From Limnobaculum zhutongyuii (GTDB lineage: Bacteria > Pseudomonadota > Gammaproteobacteria > Enterobacterales > Enterobacteriaceae): 64,000 nt of DNA. Positions 8,199-17,262 of this stretch are shown piece after piece; the first letter of the stretch is position 1; every line of letters begins with the position of its first letter. The notes under the pieces are model-generated. The model was given only the letters and a program-made list of their open reading frames with translations, was not told the DNA's origin and searched no databases. The stretch lies in NCBI RefSeq assembly GCF_004295645.1, contig NZ_CP034752.1:1550001-1614000 (forward strand), in the 5' to 3' direction. The translations under genes and the position numbers were made by a program.

Positions 8199-8244
8199 CA
8201 TATGTGACATAAGCCTATTTTAGGAGGGACTTATGTCACATATG
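8199..8244. repeat. 15-bp perfect inverted repeat between convergent genes
   Basis: CATATGTGACATAAG and CTTATGTCACATATG flank a 16-nt spacer that itself contains a short CCTA/TAGG stem. It lies between the stop codons of the methyltransferase and ydhR. There is no T-run on either side, so it is at best an atypical terminator. Confidence 0.8.
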
Positions 8245-8248
8245 ATAG

Positions 8249-8557
8249 CTATTCAACCTGGCCGTGGGTAATTTTAGTGAGTGGGAGGTTAATATCAAAA
8301 ATTTTACAATTTGCGCTTTTAACACCAAAAGAAGCGATGCGCTTTTGGTGCATTTCCCAATAGCGTTCAGCTGATTCGCGGTCAGTGAACAAATAAATTC
8401 CACCGGCTTCTTCCGTTTGTAGGTTTTCAGTCCAGATTTTTGAAATAAAACCAGGTTCATTATTGATACTTTCAGCCAGAGAAACGGCGCTCTTGGATAA
8501 ATTATCACCTAACATTTCTGCAGGCATACTGAAATCCACTTGAAGTAATACGGTCAT
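8249..8557 (-). CDS. ydhR: YdhR-family putative monooxygenase
   Basis: The 102-residue protein aligns by eye with E. coli YdhR over its length, including AESINNEPGFISKIWTE, EAGGIYLFTD and a C-terminal FDIN-PL segment. YdhR is a small dimeric ferredoxin-like (ABM-fold) protein with presumed monooxygenase activity and unknown substrate. Of the two adjacent ATG codons I choose 8557, because the AGGAGG is then 5 nt away rather than 2. The gene is convergent with the methyltransferase and stands alone. Confidence 0.88.
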   Translation of the reverse strand: MTVLLQVDFSMPAEMLGDNLSKSAVSLAESINNEPGFISKIWTENLQTEEAGGIYLFTDRESAERYWEMHQKRIASFGVKSANCKIFDINLPLTKITHGQVE

Positions 8558-9158
8558 CATGACCTCCTGAAAATAAAGTTGTCTACAATGGTGAGAAGGG
8601 AATCACATCAAATATGATTTCTTCACAATTAACAATTTAACTACAAAGTTACAGCAACAAGTAGACACAAAAAATAATGATTTATCAATGTCATTTTTAT
8701 TTGAGAAGTTAATAACACAACGGTTTTGATTTGTAGACAGTACTAAACGATATGATTGTCTTTTTATGGGGGAGAGTTATGTTGACTGACTTTGTAACTC
8801 TTTGAGACATTCACGGATGAATTATAACCAAATAGCATTTATTAATGTTGCCTTCTTATTCCATTATATAAGCTTTGTGGCTGTCTTTAGTTGATTAGAT
8901 TATCATTACAGACGAACAGCTATATTATTGATATAATCATAAAAATGGCAGTATGGTAGTAAATCTTTTCGTTGAGTTTGCAGTGAGGATATGTAAACCT
9001 AAGTTACCTTTGAAGGATGGATTTGTTGGCAGGTTGAATATATTTTGATTTTGAAATGGTGTTTCATCCTGTACTATCAGTTGGTTGAGTGTTTTTTATG
9101 AACTATTGCGTAATAAATAAAAAGCATCACTTTACCTTTCTTGTTTGGAGACTTTCTG
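8558..9158. other. Intergenic region between ydhR and uvrY
   Basis: About 600 nt hold the divergent ydhR and uvrY promoters. A 9-codon ORF at 8779-8805 follows a good ribosome-binding site but is too short to claim. Nothing else is recognised. Confidence 0.45.
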
Positions 9159-9815
9159 TTGATAAGCGTTCTTCTTGTTGATGACCACGAATTGGTGCGC
9201 GTAGGGATCCGACGCATTCTGGAAGATGTCAAAGGGATAAAAGTTGTTGGCGAAGCACAAACCGGCGAGGATGCTGTAAAGTGGTGTCGTTCCAATAGCG
9301 TAGATATCGTCTTAATGGATATGAATATGCCGGGCATTGGTGGCCTGGAGGCTACGCGTAAGATTTTGCGCTACTCACCAGATATTAAAGTCATTATGCT
9401 GACTATCCATACTGAAAACCCACTGCCGGCAAAAGTTATGCAGGCGGGTGCTTCTGGCTATTTAAGCAAAGGTTCTGCACCCCAGGAAGTGATTAATGCT
9501 ATTCGAGCGATTGCATCCGGGCAGCGCTATATCGGTGCGGATATTGCCCGACAAATGGCATTAAGTCAGTTAGAGCCGGAGGCGGATACGCTATTATCCA
9601 GTTTATCTGAACGTGAACTGCAAATTATGCTGATGATTACTAAGGGATTGAAAGTTAATGAGATTGCGGAAACACTCAATCTCAGCCCTAAAACGGTCAA
9701 CAGCTATCGTTACAGAATGTTTAGCAAGCTGAATATTAGTGGTGATGTGGAGTTAACGCATCTTGCTATCCGTCATGGTATTGTGACATCAGAGAAATTG
9801 TTAAATAGTGACTGA
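9159..9815 (+). CDS. uvrY: UvrY response regulator
   Basis: The 218-residue protein has a receiver domain with the acidic pocket D8-D9 and phosphoacceptor D54 (LMDMNMPG), and a C-terminal LuxR/NarL-type helix-turn-helix (LSERELQIMLMITKG, then NEIAETLNLSPKTVNSYRYR). UvrY is phosphorylated by BarA and activates csrB/csrC, so it controls carbon storage and virulence through CsrA. The start is TTG 9159, since GGAG lies 9 nt upstream and MISVLLVDDHELV then matches the E. coli N-terminus; an earlier TTG at 9141 has no such support. It overlaps uvrC by 8 nt, as in other enterics. Confidence 0.95.
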   Translation: MISVLLVDDHELVRVGIRRILEDVKGIKVVGEAQTGEDAVKWCRSNSVDIVLMDMNMPGIGGLEATRKILRYSPDIKVIMLTIHTENPLPAKVMQAGASGYLSKGSAPQEVINAIRAIASGQRYIGADIARQMALSQLEPEADTLLSSLSERELQIMLMITKGLKVNEIAETLNLSPKTVNSYRYRMFSKLNISGDVELTHLAIRHGIVTSEKLLNSD

Positions 9816-11640
9816 CAGTTTTGATAGTAAAGCATTTTTAAAATATGTAACCAATGAGCCAGGAGTTTATCGTATGTACGATACTTCTGGCGTTGTTATT
9901 TATGTAGGAAAGGCAAAAGATCTTAAAAAGCGTCTGTCCAGTTATTTTCGCCAAAACGTAAGTAGTCGAAAGACAGAGGCCTTAGTTAAGAGTATCGCTA
10001 ATATTGACGTTACGGTTACCCATACTGAAACAGAAGCGTTATTACTCGAACATAATTATATTAAGTTATACCAACCTCGCTATAACGTTTTGCTGCGTGA
10101 TGATAAGTCTTACCCGTTAATTTTTCTTAGTTCAGATAAGCATCCTCGCTTAAAAATGCATCGGGGAGCGAAACATGCCAAAGGCGAGTACTTTGGACCA
10201 TTCCCTAATTCGGGAGCGGTGCGTGAAACCTTAGCGTTGCTACAGAAACTTTTTCCTGTTCGTCAGTGTGAAGATAGCGTTTATCGCAATCGTTCGCGCC
10301 CCTGTCTGCAATATCAAATTGGCCGCTGTTTAGGGCCTTGTGTTGCTGGGTTGGTCAGTGATGAGGAATATCAGAAGCAGGTCAACTACGTTCGATTGTT
10401 TTTGGAAGGTAAAGACCAACAAGTACTGAATCAACTGATAGCCAATATGGAGCAGGCAAGTTTGTCACTCAATTTTGAAGAGGCAGCCCGCATCCGCGAT
10501 CAAATTCAGGCCATTCGACGAGTCACTGAAAAACAATTTGTTTCTGGTGATAGTGATGATTTGGATGTCATTGGCGTCTCTTATGAGGCTGGCCTGGCCT
10601 GTATGCATGTATTGTTCTTGCGACAGGGCAAAGTGCTTGGCAGCCGGAGTTATTATCCTAAAATTCCTAAAGGAACTGAGCTGGACGAAGTTGTTCAGAC
10701 TTTCGTTGGTCAATTCTATTTGCAGGGGAGTCAGTCAAGATCGTTACCCGGTGAGATTTTACTGGACTTCACTTTACCGGATAAGAACGCACTGGAAGAG
10801 ACATTATCAGAAGTTGCCGGGCGAAAAATTCAGATACAAAGCAATCCCAGAGGGGATCGGGCTCGTTATCTAAAACTGGCAAGAACTAATGCGCAAATTG
10901 CACTTAAAACGAAATTATCACAGCAATCAACAATCCATCAGCGTCTTGCATCGCTAACTGAAGTGCTGAAACTAACTAAAATTAGCCGGATGGAATGTTT
11001 TGATATCAGCCATACTATGGGGGAAGAGACCGTTGCCTCCTGCGTAGTATTTGATAGCAATGGTCCATTGCGCTCTGAATATCGACGTTACAATATCACC
11101 GGTATAACACCCGGTGATGATTATGCGGCAATGTCACAAGTACTAAAGCGGCGATATGGAAAAGCGCTAACGGATGAGAAAATTCCAGATGTGATTTTTA
11201 TTGATGGTGGAAAAGGGCAATTGGGGCAAGCCATCGATGTTTTTAATCAGTTGGATGTTGATTGGGATAAAACCAGGCCATTATTGGTTGGTATTGCTAA
11301 AGGCAGCGATCGTAAAGCGGGGTTGGAAACGCTATTTCTGGCTGCTGAAGGCGAAGGATTTTCTTTACCTCCAGATTCACCGGCATTGCATGTCATTCAA
11401 CATATTCGTGACGATTCGCACGACCATGCCATATCCGGGCATCGCCAGCGGCGGGCAAAAGTAAGAAATACCAGCGCATTAGAACATATTGAAGGCGTGG
11501 GGCCCAAACGTCGTCAGGCATTGCTAAAATATATGGGAGGCTTGCAACCATTATTGAATGCTACCGTCGAAGAGATCGCAAAAATACCTGGAATATCGCA
11601 ATCTTTAGCAGAAAAGATACACAATGCATTGAAACCCTGA
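9808..11640 (+). CDS. uvrC: UvrC, excinuclease ABC subunit C
   Basis: The 610-residue protein contains an N-terminal GIY-YIG nuclease (PGVYRMYD, VIYVGKAKDLKKR) for the 3' incision and a UVR motif (LNFEEAARIRDQI, near residue 220) that contacts UvrB. The RNase H-like 5' nuclease domain includes FDISHTMG and DGGKGQ, and a C-terminal double helix-hairpin-helix includes IEGVGPKRRQALL. It performs both cuts in nucleotide excision repair after UvrAB damage recognition. It starts at GTG 9808 inside the end of uvrY and is probably translationally coupled to it. pgsA follows 68 nt later. Confidence 0.97.
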   Translation: MTDSFDSKAFLKYVTNEPGVYRMYDTSGVVIYVGKAKDLKKRLSSYFRQNVSSRKTEALVKSIANIDVTVTHTETEALLLEHNYIKLYQPRYNVLLRDDKSYPLIFLSSDKHPRLKMHRGAKHAKGEYFGPFPNSGAVRETLALLQKLFPVRQCEDSVYRNRSRPCLQYQIGRCLGPCVAGLVSDEEYQKQVNYVRLFLEGKDQQVLNQLIANMEQASLSLNFEEAARIRDQIQAIRRVTEKQFVSGDSDDLDVIGVSYEAGLACMHVLFLRQGKVLGSRSYYPKIPKGTELDEVVQTFVGQFYLQGSQSRSLPGEILLDFTLPDKNALEETLSEVAGRKIQIQSNPRGDRARYLKLARTNAQIALKTKLSQQSTIHQRLASLTEVLKLTKISRMECFDISHTMGEETVASCVVFDSNGPLRSEYRRYNITGITPGDDYAAMSQVLKRRYGKALTDEKIPDVIFIDGGKGQLGQAIDVFNQLDVDWDKTRPLLVGIAKGSDRKAGLETLFLAAEGEGFSLPPDSPALHVIQHIRDDSHDHAISGHRQRRAKVRNTSALEHIEGVGPKRRQALLKYMGGLQPLLNATVEEIAKIPGISQSLAEKIHNALKP

Positions 11641-11708
11641 AGAGTATGTAGCAACATAGGCATACGCCTTCCCTTTTATACTGAACAGCAATAGAGCACC
11701 AGAGCACT

Positions 11709-12263
11709 ATGCAATTTAATATACCGACTCTGCTTACACTTTTTCGTATCATTTTGATTCCATTCTTTGTTGTGGCGTTCTATTTACCGGCGCAATATCA
11801 GTGGGCTCCAATGGTCTGTGCCATCATTTTTGTCGTTGCTGCGGTGACTGACTGGTTTGATGGCTTTCTGGCTCGACGCTGGAAGCAAACTACACGCTTT
11901 GGTGCTTTTCTCGATCCGGTCGCTGACAAGGTAATGGTTGCGACAGCCTTAGTGTTAGTTTCTGAGTATTATCACGTTTGGTGGATATCACTACCTGCAG
12001 CGACCATGATAGCGCGTGAAATTATTATTTCTGCGTTGAGAGAGTGGATGGCCGAAATCGGTAAACGAAGCAGCGTTGCGGTTTCATGGGTAGGTAAAGT
12101 GAAAACCTCCGCTCAGATGCTGGCTTTAGTCATATTGTTGTGGCGGCCTAACCCGATGGTTGAGATTTTTGGTTTTATTTTGTTATATATTGCCACGATC
12201 TTAACATTCTGGTCGATGTTCCAATATTTGAAAGCCTCAAAGGCTGATTTGCTGGAACCATAG
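11709..12263 (+). CDS. pgsA: PgsA, CDP-diacylglycerol-glycerol-3-phosphate 3-phosphatidyltransferase
   Basis: The 184-residue membrane protein carries the CDP-alcohol phosphatidyltransferase signature D(x)2DG(x)2AR(x)8G(x)3D(x)3D, seen here as DWFDGFLARRW ... GAFLDPVADK. It catalyses the committed step to phosphatidylglycerol and cardiolipin at the inner membrane. Length and sequence closely match the E. coli enzyme. Position downstream of uvrY-uvrC and upstream of the tRNA cluster is the conserved enterobacterial arrangement. Confidence 0.97.
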   Translation: MQFNIPTLLTLFRIILIPFFVVAFYLPAQYQWAPMVCAIIFVVAAVTDWFDGFLARRWKQTTRFGAFLDPVADKVMVATALVLVSEYYHVWWISLPAATMIAREIIISALREWMAEIGKRSSVAVSWVGKVKTSAQMLALVILLWRPNPMVEIFGFILLYIATILTFWSMFQYLKASKADLLEP

Positions 12264-12313
12264 TCGATACGCCGGAAAAAGCAGCAAACGAACCAAATGT
12301 TGTAATAATTCTA

Positions 12314-12341
12314 TTGACTCACCTCGTCAGGTAAGTAGAAT
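12314..12341 (+). promoter_or_regulatory. Sigma-70 promoter of the tRNA cluster
   Basis: -35 TTGACT and -10 TAGAAT are spaced 16 nt apart and lie about 80 nt before the first tRNA. A GC-containing discriminator (GCACAGC) fits stringent control of stable RNA. Confidence 0.7.
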
Positions 12342-12419
12342 GCACAGCATCCAATTACGGCAGCAGCCATGATTGGGATAAGCAGCTAAATCAGTAAGTT
12401 CTGATATAATGCTTTAGGC

Positions 12420-12495
<76 letters not shown>

Positions 12496-12520
12496 AATTA
12501 ATATTCATCTGGAATATTAC

Positions 12521-12594
12521 GGCGCGTTGGCAGAGTGGCCATGCTGCGGATTGCAAATCCGCCTACCTCGGTTCGACTCCGGGACGCGCCTCCA
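12521..12594 (+). tRNA. cysT: tRNA-Cys (GCA)
   Basis: A 74-nt cloverleaf has anticodon GCA in ATTGCAAAT, the T-loop GGTTCGACTCC and an encoded CCA end. The acceptor arms GGCGCGT and ACGCGCC pair perfectly. Confidence 0.97.
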
Positions 12595-12605
12595 ATATCA
12601 AGTAT

Positions 12606-12692
12606 GCCCGGGTGGTGGAATCGGTAGACACAAGGGATTTAAAATCCCTCGGCGGCAACGCCGTGCGAGTTCAAGTCTCGCCCCGGGCACCA
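12606..12692 (+). tRNA. leuZ: tRNA-Leu (TAA)
   Basis: An 87-nt class II tRNA has a long variable arm, anticodon TAA in GATTTAAAATC and an encoded CCA. The acceptor arms GCCCGGG and CCCGGGC pair. The order Gly-Cys-Leu after pgsA is conserved with E. coli glyW-cysT-leuZ. Confidence 0.97.
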
Positions 12693-12727
12693 TTTGATAT
12701 TGATAAAATCAGAATTTTGAGTTAGTT

Positions 12728-12753
12728 AAAACCACCTGTGAGGTGGTTTTTTT
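12728..12753 (+). terminator. tRNA operon terminator
   Basis: AAACCACCT and AGGTGGTTT form a 9-bp stem with a 3-nt loop and are followed by a T run, 36 nt after the last tRNA. Confidence 0.9.
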
Positions 12754-12812
12754 ATGTCTGAAGTTTAAGCATTGCTGTATCTGAGTTTGTTCGCTATTGT
12801 CCCGATTTGGTT

Positions 12813-13037
12813 TCAGCGTGCTAAGGTAAACTTTCCATTAGTGGCGATAAAAGCGGTGATGGTATCTTGAATAACTCGTTGCTGTGAGGTGTCATCTGTT
12901 TCACTAATTAAATCCTCCAGTGTCTTGATGATGTTCTCACGGGAGATATCTTCCCCAAGGGTATTGAGGCGACATACGGATTTACCGATAAGCCTTTGGC
13001 GCTCATCCTGCATAAATTTAAGTGTTTCAATACTCAT
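12813..13037 (-). CDS. YmgB/AriR-like small regulator
   Basis: The 74-residue, mostly helical protein shows the AriR-type layout: IGKSVCRL, a turn with GEDISRENIIKTLEDLI, an acidic/Thr linker (ETDDTS), then a final helix IQDTITAFIA. By eye this parallels E. coli AriR (SGDNVNNKNIILSLIHSLE), a dimeric helical protein linked to biofilm and acid stress. It lies alone just after the tRNA terminator on the opposite strand. The family call is moderate, because the similarity is a pattern rather than an identity match. Confidence 0.55.
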   Translation of the reverse strand: MSIETLKFMQDERQRLIGKSVCRLNTLGEDISRENIIKTLEDLISETDDTSQQRVIQDTITAFIATNGKFTLAR

Positions 13038-13197
13038 AGAATTAACGTGTTCCTAAAAATAACAGTATTAATTTGTTGGAACTATAGCATTGAAAAAGCA
13101 GCAGGATGTTACCATTTGAGCTGTAACTTTTTGAGCTTATGCCAATTAATATAAAGACTGTTATACAAGTCGTAATCAATATTGTTCAGGAACTCTT

Positions 13198-13428
13198 ATG
13201 GAACTTACGGATTTTATCCTTCATGCTCAACAAAGCTGCCCAAACGCTTTAGTGACTATAGAAATAGACCCGATAAAGAACACAGTAAAGATACAGTGGC
13301 GTTGGGATGGTGAGTCGGGTGAGCAGCTATTTGAACGTGCTATTTTGTTTAAAGAGTTGAATTATGATGAGGCTATTACCGTTTTCCTTTCCCGATGCAA
13401 GATAGCAATGGATGCACTTTGTGACTAA
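13198..13428 (+). CDS. Hypothetical protein (76 aa)
   Basis: A CAGGAAC ribosome-binding site precedes ATG 13198. The product is soluble and acidic with three cysteines, and I recognise no domain. A likely beta hairpin (NALVTIEIDPIKNTVKIQW) is followed by a helical C-terminal half. It lies between a YmgB/AriR-like gene and the convergent yghB-type gene, and nothing nearby suggests a role. It could be a real small gene or a fortuitous ORF. Confidence 0.5.
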   Translation: MELTDFILHAQQSCPNALVTIEIDPIKNTVKIQWRWDGESGEQLFERAILFKELNYDEAITVFLSRCKIAMDALCD

Positions 13429-13483
13429 CAAATATTTCAGATATTACATGACGAACTGTGATATCTGATAGCTGGAATGTTAA

Positions 13484-14146
13484 TTATTTCTTCTTTTCAG
13501 ACTTTTTCTTTAATACCACAATTAAAGAACCAATCAGCCCGATGACCAACAGGGCGACAGGTAGAATCATCAACCCATTCATAACGGCCGCTTCATGGTG
13601 CTTATACAATGGCGTCAGGCTGATGAGATAGCCAAGGCTGGTAACAACAGTTACCCATAGCACAGCACTTAACCAGTTAAAAATTTGAAAGCGTTTTGCA
13701 TCAAGGGCAGAAAGACCCGCAATCGTTGGTAATAAGGTGCGCACGAATGCCAAAAAACGACCAATAAGCAGAGCAAAGAAACCATGGCGATGAAATAGCT
13801 GATGCGCCCGTTGGTGATAGTGAGCAGGTATCTTCGACATCCACCCCTGAACCGTTTTCGTTTTGCCTAACCATCGCCCCTGAAGGTAACTAAACCAGCA
13901 CCCCATAGCTGCAGCAGTAGAAAGAACCAAAACCGTGAGAAGAAAATGCAGCGAGCCTTGGGCAACTAAAGCACCAGCCAGTAATAACAGGCTATCACCG
14001 GGTAAGAATGCAGCAGGTAATAGACCATTTTCCAGAAAGATTATCAAAAATAAGATGCCATAAATGGCCCAAAGAAATTCCGGATTAGCTAATGTTTTAA
14101 AGTCCTGGTGCAGGAGTGCCTGGAATAAATCTGTTATCGAACCCAT
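13484..14146 (-). CDS. yghB: DedA-family membrane protein, YghB/YqjA type
   Basis: The 220-residue inner-membrane protein contains ENGLLPAAFLPGDSLLLLAG (near residue 42) and GRFLAFVRTLLPTIAGLS, the DedA hallmarks, with the acidic residue and arginines needed for function. YghB and YqjA in E. coli are redundant DedA proteins needed for cell division, membrane potential and drug resistance, probably acting on lipid carriers such as undecaprenyl phosphate. The overall resemblance is closest to YghB, with a charged C-terminus KKKSEKKK. I start at ATG 14146, which has AGGAAAG just upstream, instead of the ATG 21 nt earlier. Confidence 0.9.
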   Translation of the reverse strand: MGSITDLFQALLHQDFKTLANPEFLWAIYGILFLIIFLENGLLPAAFLPGDSLLLLAGALVAQGSLHFLLTVLVLSTAAAMGCWFSYLQGRWLGKTKTVQGWMSKIPAHYHQRAHQLFHRHGFFALLIGRFLAFVRTLLPTIAGLSALDAKRFQIFNWLSAVLWVTVVTSLGYLISLTPLYKHHEAAVMNGLMILPVALLVIGLIGSLIVVLKKKSEKKK

Positions 14147-14552
14147 TTTCTTTCCTATGCATGACATTAGCAGAGACTGTTTCAGACAGAGTTAATGCGG
14201 TAAAGATGAAATGAATGCCAAAAACTGGCTTATGAAGATAAGTCTAACATCATCAGCGTTAACTATACAGTTAACCGCGTTAATCAGCATTGAAATATAT
14301 AATGATATTGTTATTTTTGAGCTCTTGTATGAATAAGGAACACGCTTATATGATAGTTTGAAAATATTATTTTTACCTGAAAGATAATTATTATATATGC
14401 AGAACCATTTTTATAACATTATGACATCTATATGAGTTTGTTTCGTCAATTAATTGATAAATAATGATTTATGTCGAATTGAAATGAATTCAACAAAAAT
14501 TCCCCTTGTGATACCGTAAGTAAAACAACTTAAAAAATAAAAGGTGAATAGA
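14147..14552. other. Divergent promoter region yghB / peptidase T-like
   Basis: About 400 nt of AT-rich DNA between divergent genes. Promoters are presumed here; no ORF or strong hairpin is seen. Confidence 0.45.
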
Positions 14553-15794
14553 GTGGATATTGTTGAGCGTTTTATTTCCTATACCAAAATTAATACAACA
14601 ACTAATAGAGAGAATGGGGCTGCTGGTATTATGCCTTCGTCTGAAGGCCAGCGAGTTTTAGCTAATCAGGTTGGGGAAGAGTTGAGGGCACTTGGCCTAC
14701 AGGATGTACAGGTGAGTGAGAGAGCAATACTAACAGCGACGCTTCCTGCCAATGTTAACTATCCACTTCCGGCAGTCGCTTTCTTCGGGCATCTGGATAC
14801 CAGCGCAGAGCAAACAACGGATACACATGCACAAATATTGCCTTATTCCGGTGGAGACCTTTGCCTGAATAAACAACAGAACATCTATTTACGTCAAAGT
14901 GAGTTTTCTGAGCTGAAGGATTACATTGGTGATGAGATTATTGTAACCGATGGAACCAGCCTGTTAGGTGCGGATGATAAAGCAGCTATCGCCTCGATTG
15001 TTAATATGATCCAGTATTTAGTGCAGCACCCAGAGATTAAACATGGTCCAGTAAAAGTAGGACTGGTTCCTGATGAGGAACAAGGTCTGCGAGGCTCCAA
15101 GGTGTTTGATGTTAAAACTTTTGGTGCTGATTTTGCCTACACGTTGGATTGTTGCGGCATTGGTGAACTGGTGTACGAGAACTGGAATGCGGGTGATGCC
15201 GTGATTGTATTTACCGGCCAATCTGCTCATCCCATGTCGGCAAAAGGAAAGCTAAAAAATTCACTGCTGATGGCTCATAAATTTATCTCCATGTTACCAG
15301 GCGGCGAAGCACCAGAATATACCGAAGGCCGGGAAGGGTATTATTGGGTTAAGCAACTGCAGGGAAACAGTGCTAAGACCGTATTGAATATGGATGTTCG
15401 GGATTTTACTGAACAGGGCTATCAACAACGAATGCAATTCCTGAAAAACCTTTCAGAAAGTTGCGCAGCACTTTGGGGAGAGGGAAGCGTGAAATGTACT
15501 CTTTCCGATCGGTATGCCAATGTGTTTAACAGCTTGCAGGGGGAGTCAGCCTATCCTATTGATATCGCCACACAAGCTTACCGTAATTTGAATATTGAGC
15601 CTAAAGTGACACCTATGCGTGGTGGATACGATGGCGCAGCCTTGTCGCAAAATGGTTTGCCTTGTCCTAATGTATTTACCGGGGCGCATAACTTTCATTC
15701 TATTTATGAATATTTGCCGGTTAAATCACTTCGGGCAGCCAGTGATGTCTTGGTAGAAATTGTGAAGCTGACAGAACAACGTTTTAAACCGTGA
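14553..15794 (+). CDS. Peptidase T-like M20 metallopeptidase (paralogue 1)
   Basis: This is a 413-residue M20B peptidase. The metal and catalytic positions known from PepT can be seen: HLDTS, GADDKAA, PDEEQG, an aspartate in TLDCCG, and the late histidine in GAHNFHS. PepT removes the N-terminal residue from tripeptides in the cytosol. The canonical pepT orthologue is at 49843-51084, so this is a diverged second copy with CC where PepT has GG after the metal-ligand Asp. I choose GTG 14553 over GTG 14544, because the AAAGG site is then properly spaced. Substrate range may differ from PepT. Confidence 0.85.
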   Translation: MDIVERFISYTKINTTTNRENGAAGIMPSSEGQRVLANQVGEELRALGLQDVQVSERAILTATLPANVNYPLPAVAFFGHLDTSAEQTTDTHAQILPYSGGDLCLNKQQNIYLRQSEFSELKDYIGDEIIVTDGTSLLGADDKAAIASIVNMIQYLVQHPEIKHGPVKVGLVPDEEQGLRGSKVFDVKTFGADFAYTLDCCGIGELVYENWNAGDAVIVFTGQSAHPMSAKGKLKNSLLMAHKFISMLPGGEAPEYTEGREGYYWVKQLQGNSAKTVLNMDVRDFTEQGYQQRMQFLKNLSESCAALWGEGSVKCTLSDRYANVFNSLQGESAYPIDIATQAYRNLNIEPKVTPMRGGYDGAALSQNGLPCPNVFTGAHNFHSIYEYLPVKSLRAASDVLVEIVKLTEQRFKP

Positions 15795-15819
15795 TAATTA
15801 ATCGGTAGGGCAAAACAAT

Positions 15820-15842
15820 CAGGGCGCTGTTTTAGCGCCCTG
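15820..15842. terminator. Bidirectional terminator (peptidase / purB)
   Basis: CAGGGCGCT and AGCGCCCTG form a 9-bp GC-rich stem between convergent genes. T-rich sequence follows it on the minus strand (GATTGTTTT). Confidence 0.8.
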
Positions 15843-15865
15843 TATTGAAAGTATTAAAGTCTAAA

Positions 15866-17236
15866 TTATTTCAGTTCATCAACCATATTTACTGCATAGC
15901 CAATATAGTTTGCAGGTGTCATAGCCTTCAGACGTATTTTTTCATCTTCTGGCAATTCCAGTTTATCAATAAAGACTTGCATATCTTCAGCGGTAACGCG
16001 TTTACCGCGGGTTAACTCTTTCAGTTTCTCATAAGGTTTCTCAATACCATAACGACGCATTACGGTTTGAATTGGCTCAGCCAGAACTTCCCAGTTATGG
16101 TCCAGTTCATTCTGAAGGTTACTTTCATTAACTTCCAGCTTGCTGATGCCTTTCATGGTGGATTGATAAGCGATCATGGCATAACCAATACCAACACCCA
16201 AATTACGCAGTACAGTAGAATCAGTCAGGTCACGCTGCCAACGAGATACCGGCAGTTTTGCTGCCAGATGTCCCAGTACGGCATTAGCTAAGCCTAAATT
16301 ACCTTCGGAGTTTTCAAAGTCGATAGGGTTTACTTTATGCGGCATGGTTGAAGAACCAATCTCACCGGCAATGGTTTTTTGTTTGAAATGATTCAAAGCA
16401 ATATAACCCCAGATATCACGGTCAAAATCCAGCAGGATGGTGTTGAATCGGGCTACACAATCAAACAGTTCGGCAATATAGTCGTGTGGTTCAATTTGTG
16501 TGGTGTAAGGATTCCATGTGATACCTAACGAAGTAACAAAACTCTCGCTAAACTGGTGCCAGTTAACCTCAGGATAGGCCACCATATGGGCATTGTAATT
16601 ACCTACGGCACCATTAATTTTACCCAAAACTTCAACCTGACTCAGTTGCTTATATTGACGCTCCATACGATAAGCAACGTTTGCAAACTCTTTACCAATG
16701 GTACTTGGTGTAGCCGGTTGTCCATGGGTACGAGAAAGCAGGGGGATATTCCGGTATTGTGCCGCCAGATGCTTTATTGAATCAATTATTTCACGCCAGG
16801 TTGGTAACAGCACAGTTTGGCGGGCGGTAGATAGCATCAGGGCGTGGGAAAGGTTATTAATATCTTCAGAAGTACAGGCGAAGTGTATAAATTCTGAAAT
16901 TGCCTGTAATTCAGGAATAGCGGCCACTTTTTCTTTGAGGAAATACTCCACGGCTTTAACGTCGTGATTGGTGGTTCGCTCAATAGTTTTAATTCTCAGG
17001 GCATCAGATTCATTGAAGTCAGCGACAATTTTATCAAGGTAATCGTTTGCTTCTTTGCTAAAAGCAGGAACTTCTTTGATTTGTGCACAATCCGCTAATT
17101 TTTGTAGCCAGCGAACTTCCACTGTAACGCGGAATTTAAGCAAGCCGAACTCGCTGAAGATTGAGCGTAATGAACTGACTTTATCTCCGTAACGTCCATC
17201 AATAGGGGATACGGCGGTCAGTGAAGATAATTCCAT
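15866..17236 (-). CDS. purB: PurB, adenylosuccinate lyase
   Basis: The 456-residue protein is collinear with E. coli PurB from MELSSLTAVSPIDGRYGDK to VDELK. It contains the fumarase/aspartase-superfamily signature SSTMPHKVNP and the catalytic-loop motif TSEDINN. It splits SAICAR and adenylosuccinate, releasing fumarate, in purine synthesis. A longer in-frame extension upstream reaches into hflD but lacks family similarity, so ATG 17236 is the start. It follows hflD by 26 nt, and the mnmA-hflD-purB order is conserved. Confidence 0.97.
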   Translation of the reverse strand: MELSSLTAVSPIDGRYGDKVSSLRSIFSEFGLLKFRVTVEVRWLQKLADCAQIKEVPAFSKEANDYLDKIVADFNESDALRIKTIERTTNHDVKAVEYFLKEKVAAIPELQAISEFIHFACTSEDINNLSHALMLSTARQTVLLPTWREIIDSIKHLAAQYRNIPLLSRTHGQPATPSTIGKEFANVAYRMERQYKQLSQVEVLGKINGAVGNYNAHMVAYPEVNWHQFSESFVTSLGITWNPYTTQIEPHDYIAELFDCVARFNTILLDFDRDIWGYIALNHFKQKTIAGEIGSSTMPHKVNPIDFENSEGNLGLANAVLGHLAAKLPVSRWQRDLTDSTVLRNLGVGIGYAMIAYQSTMKGISKLEVNESNLQNELDHNWEVLAEPIQTVMRRYGIEKPYEKLKELTRGKRVTAEDMQVFIDKLELPEDEKIRLKAMTPANYIGYAVNMVDELK

Positions 17237-17262
17237 CAGTAAGACTCCTGAAGTCTGAAAGT

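Noticed and set aside
8779..8805. Nine-codon ORF with a strong ribosome-binding site ahead of uvrY
   Set aside because: It is too short and not linked to any leader-peptide arrangement; the uvrY start is 350 nt away.
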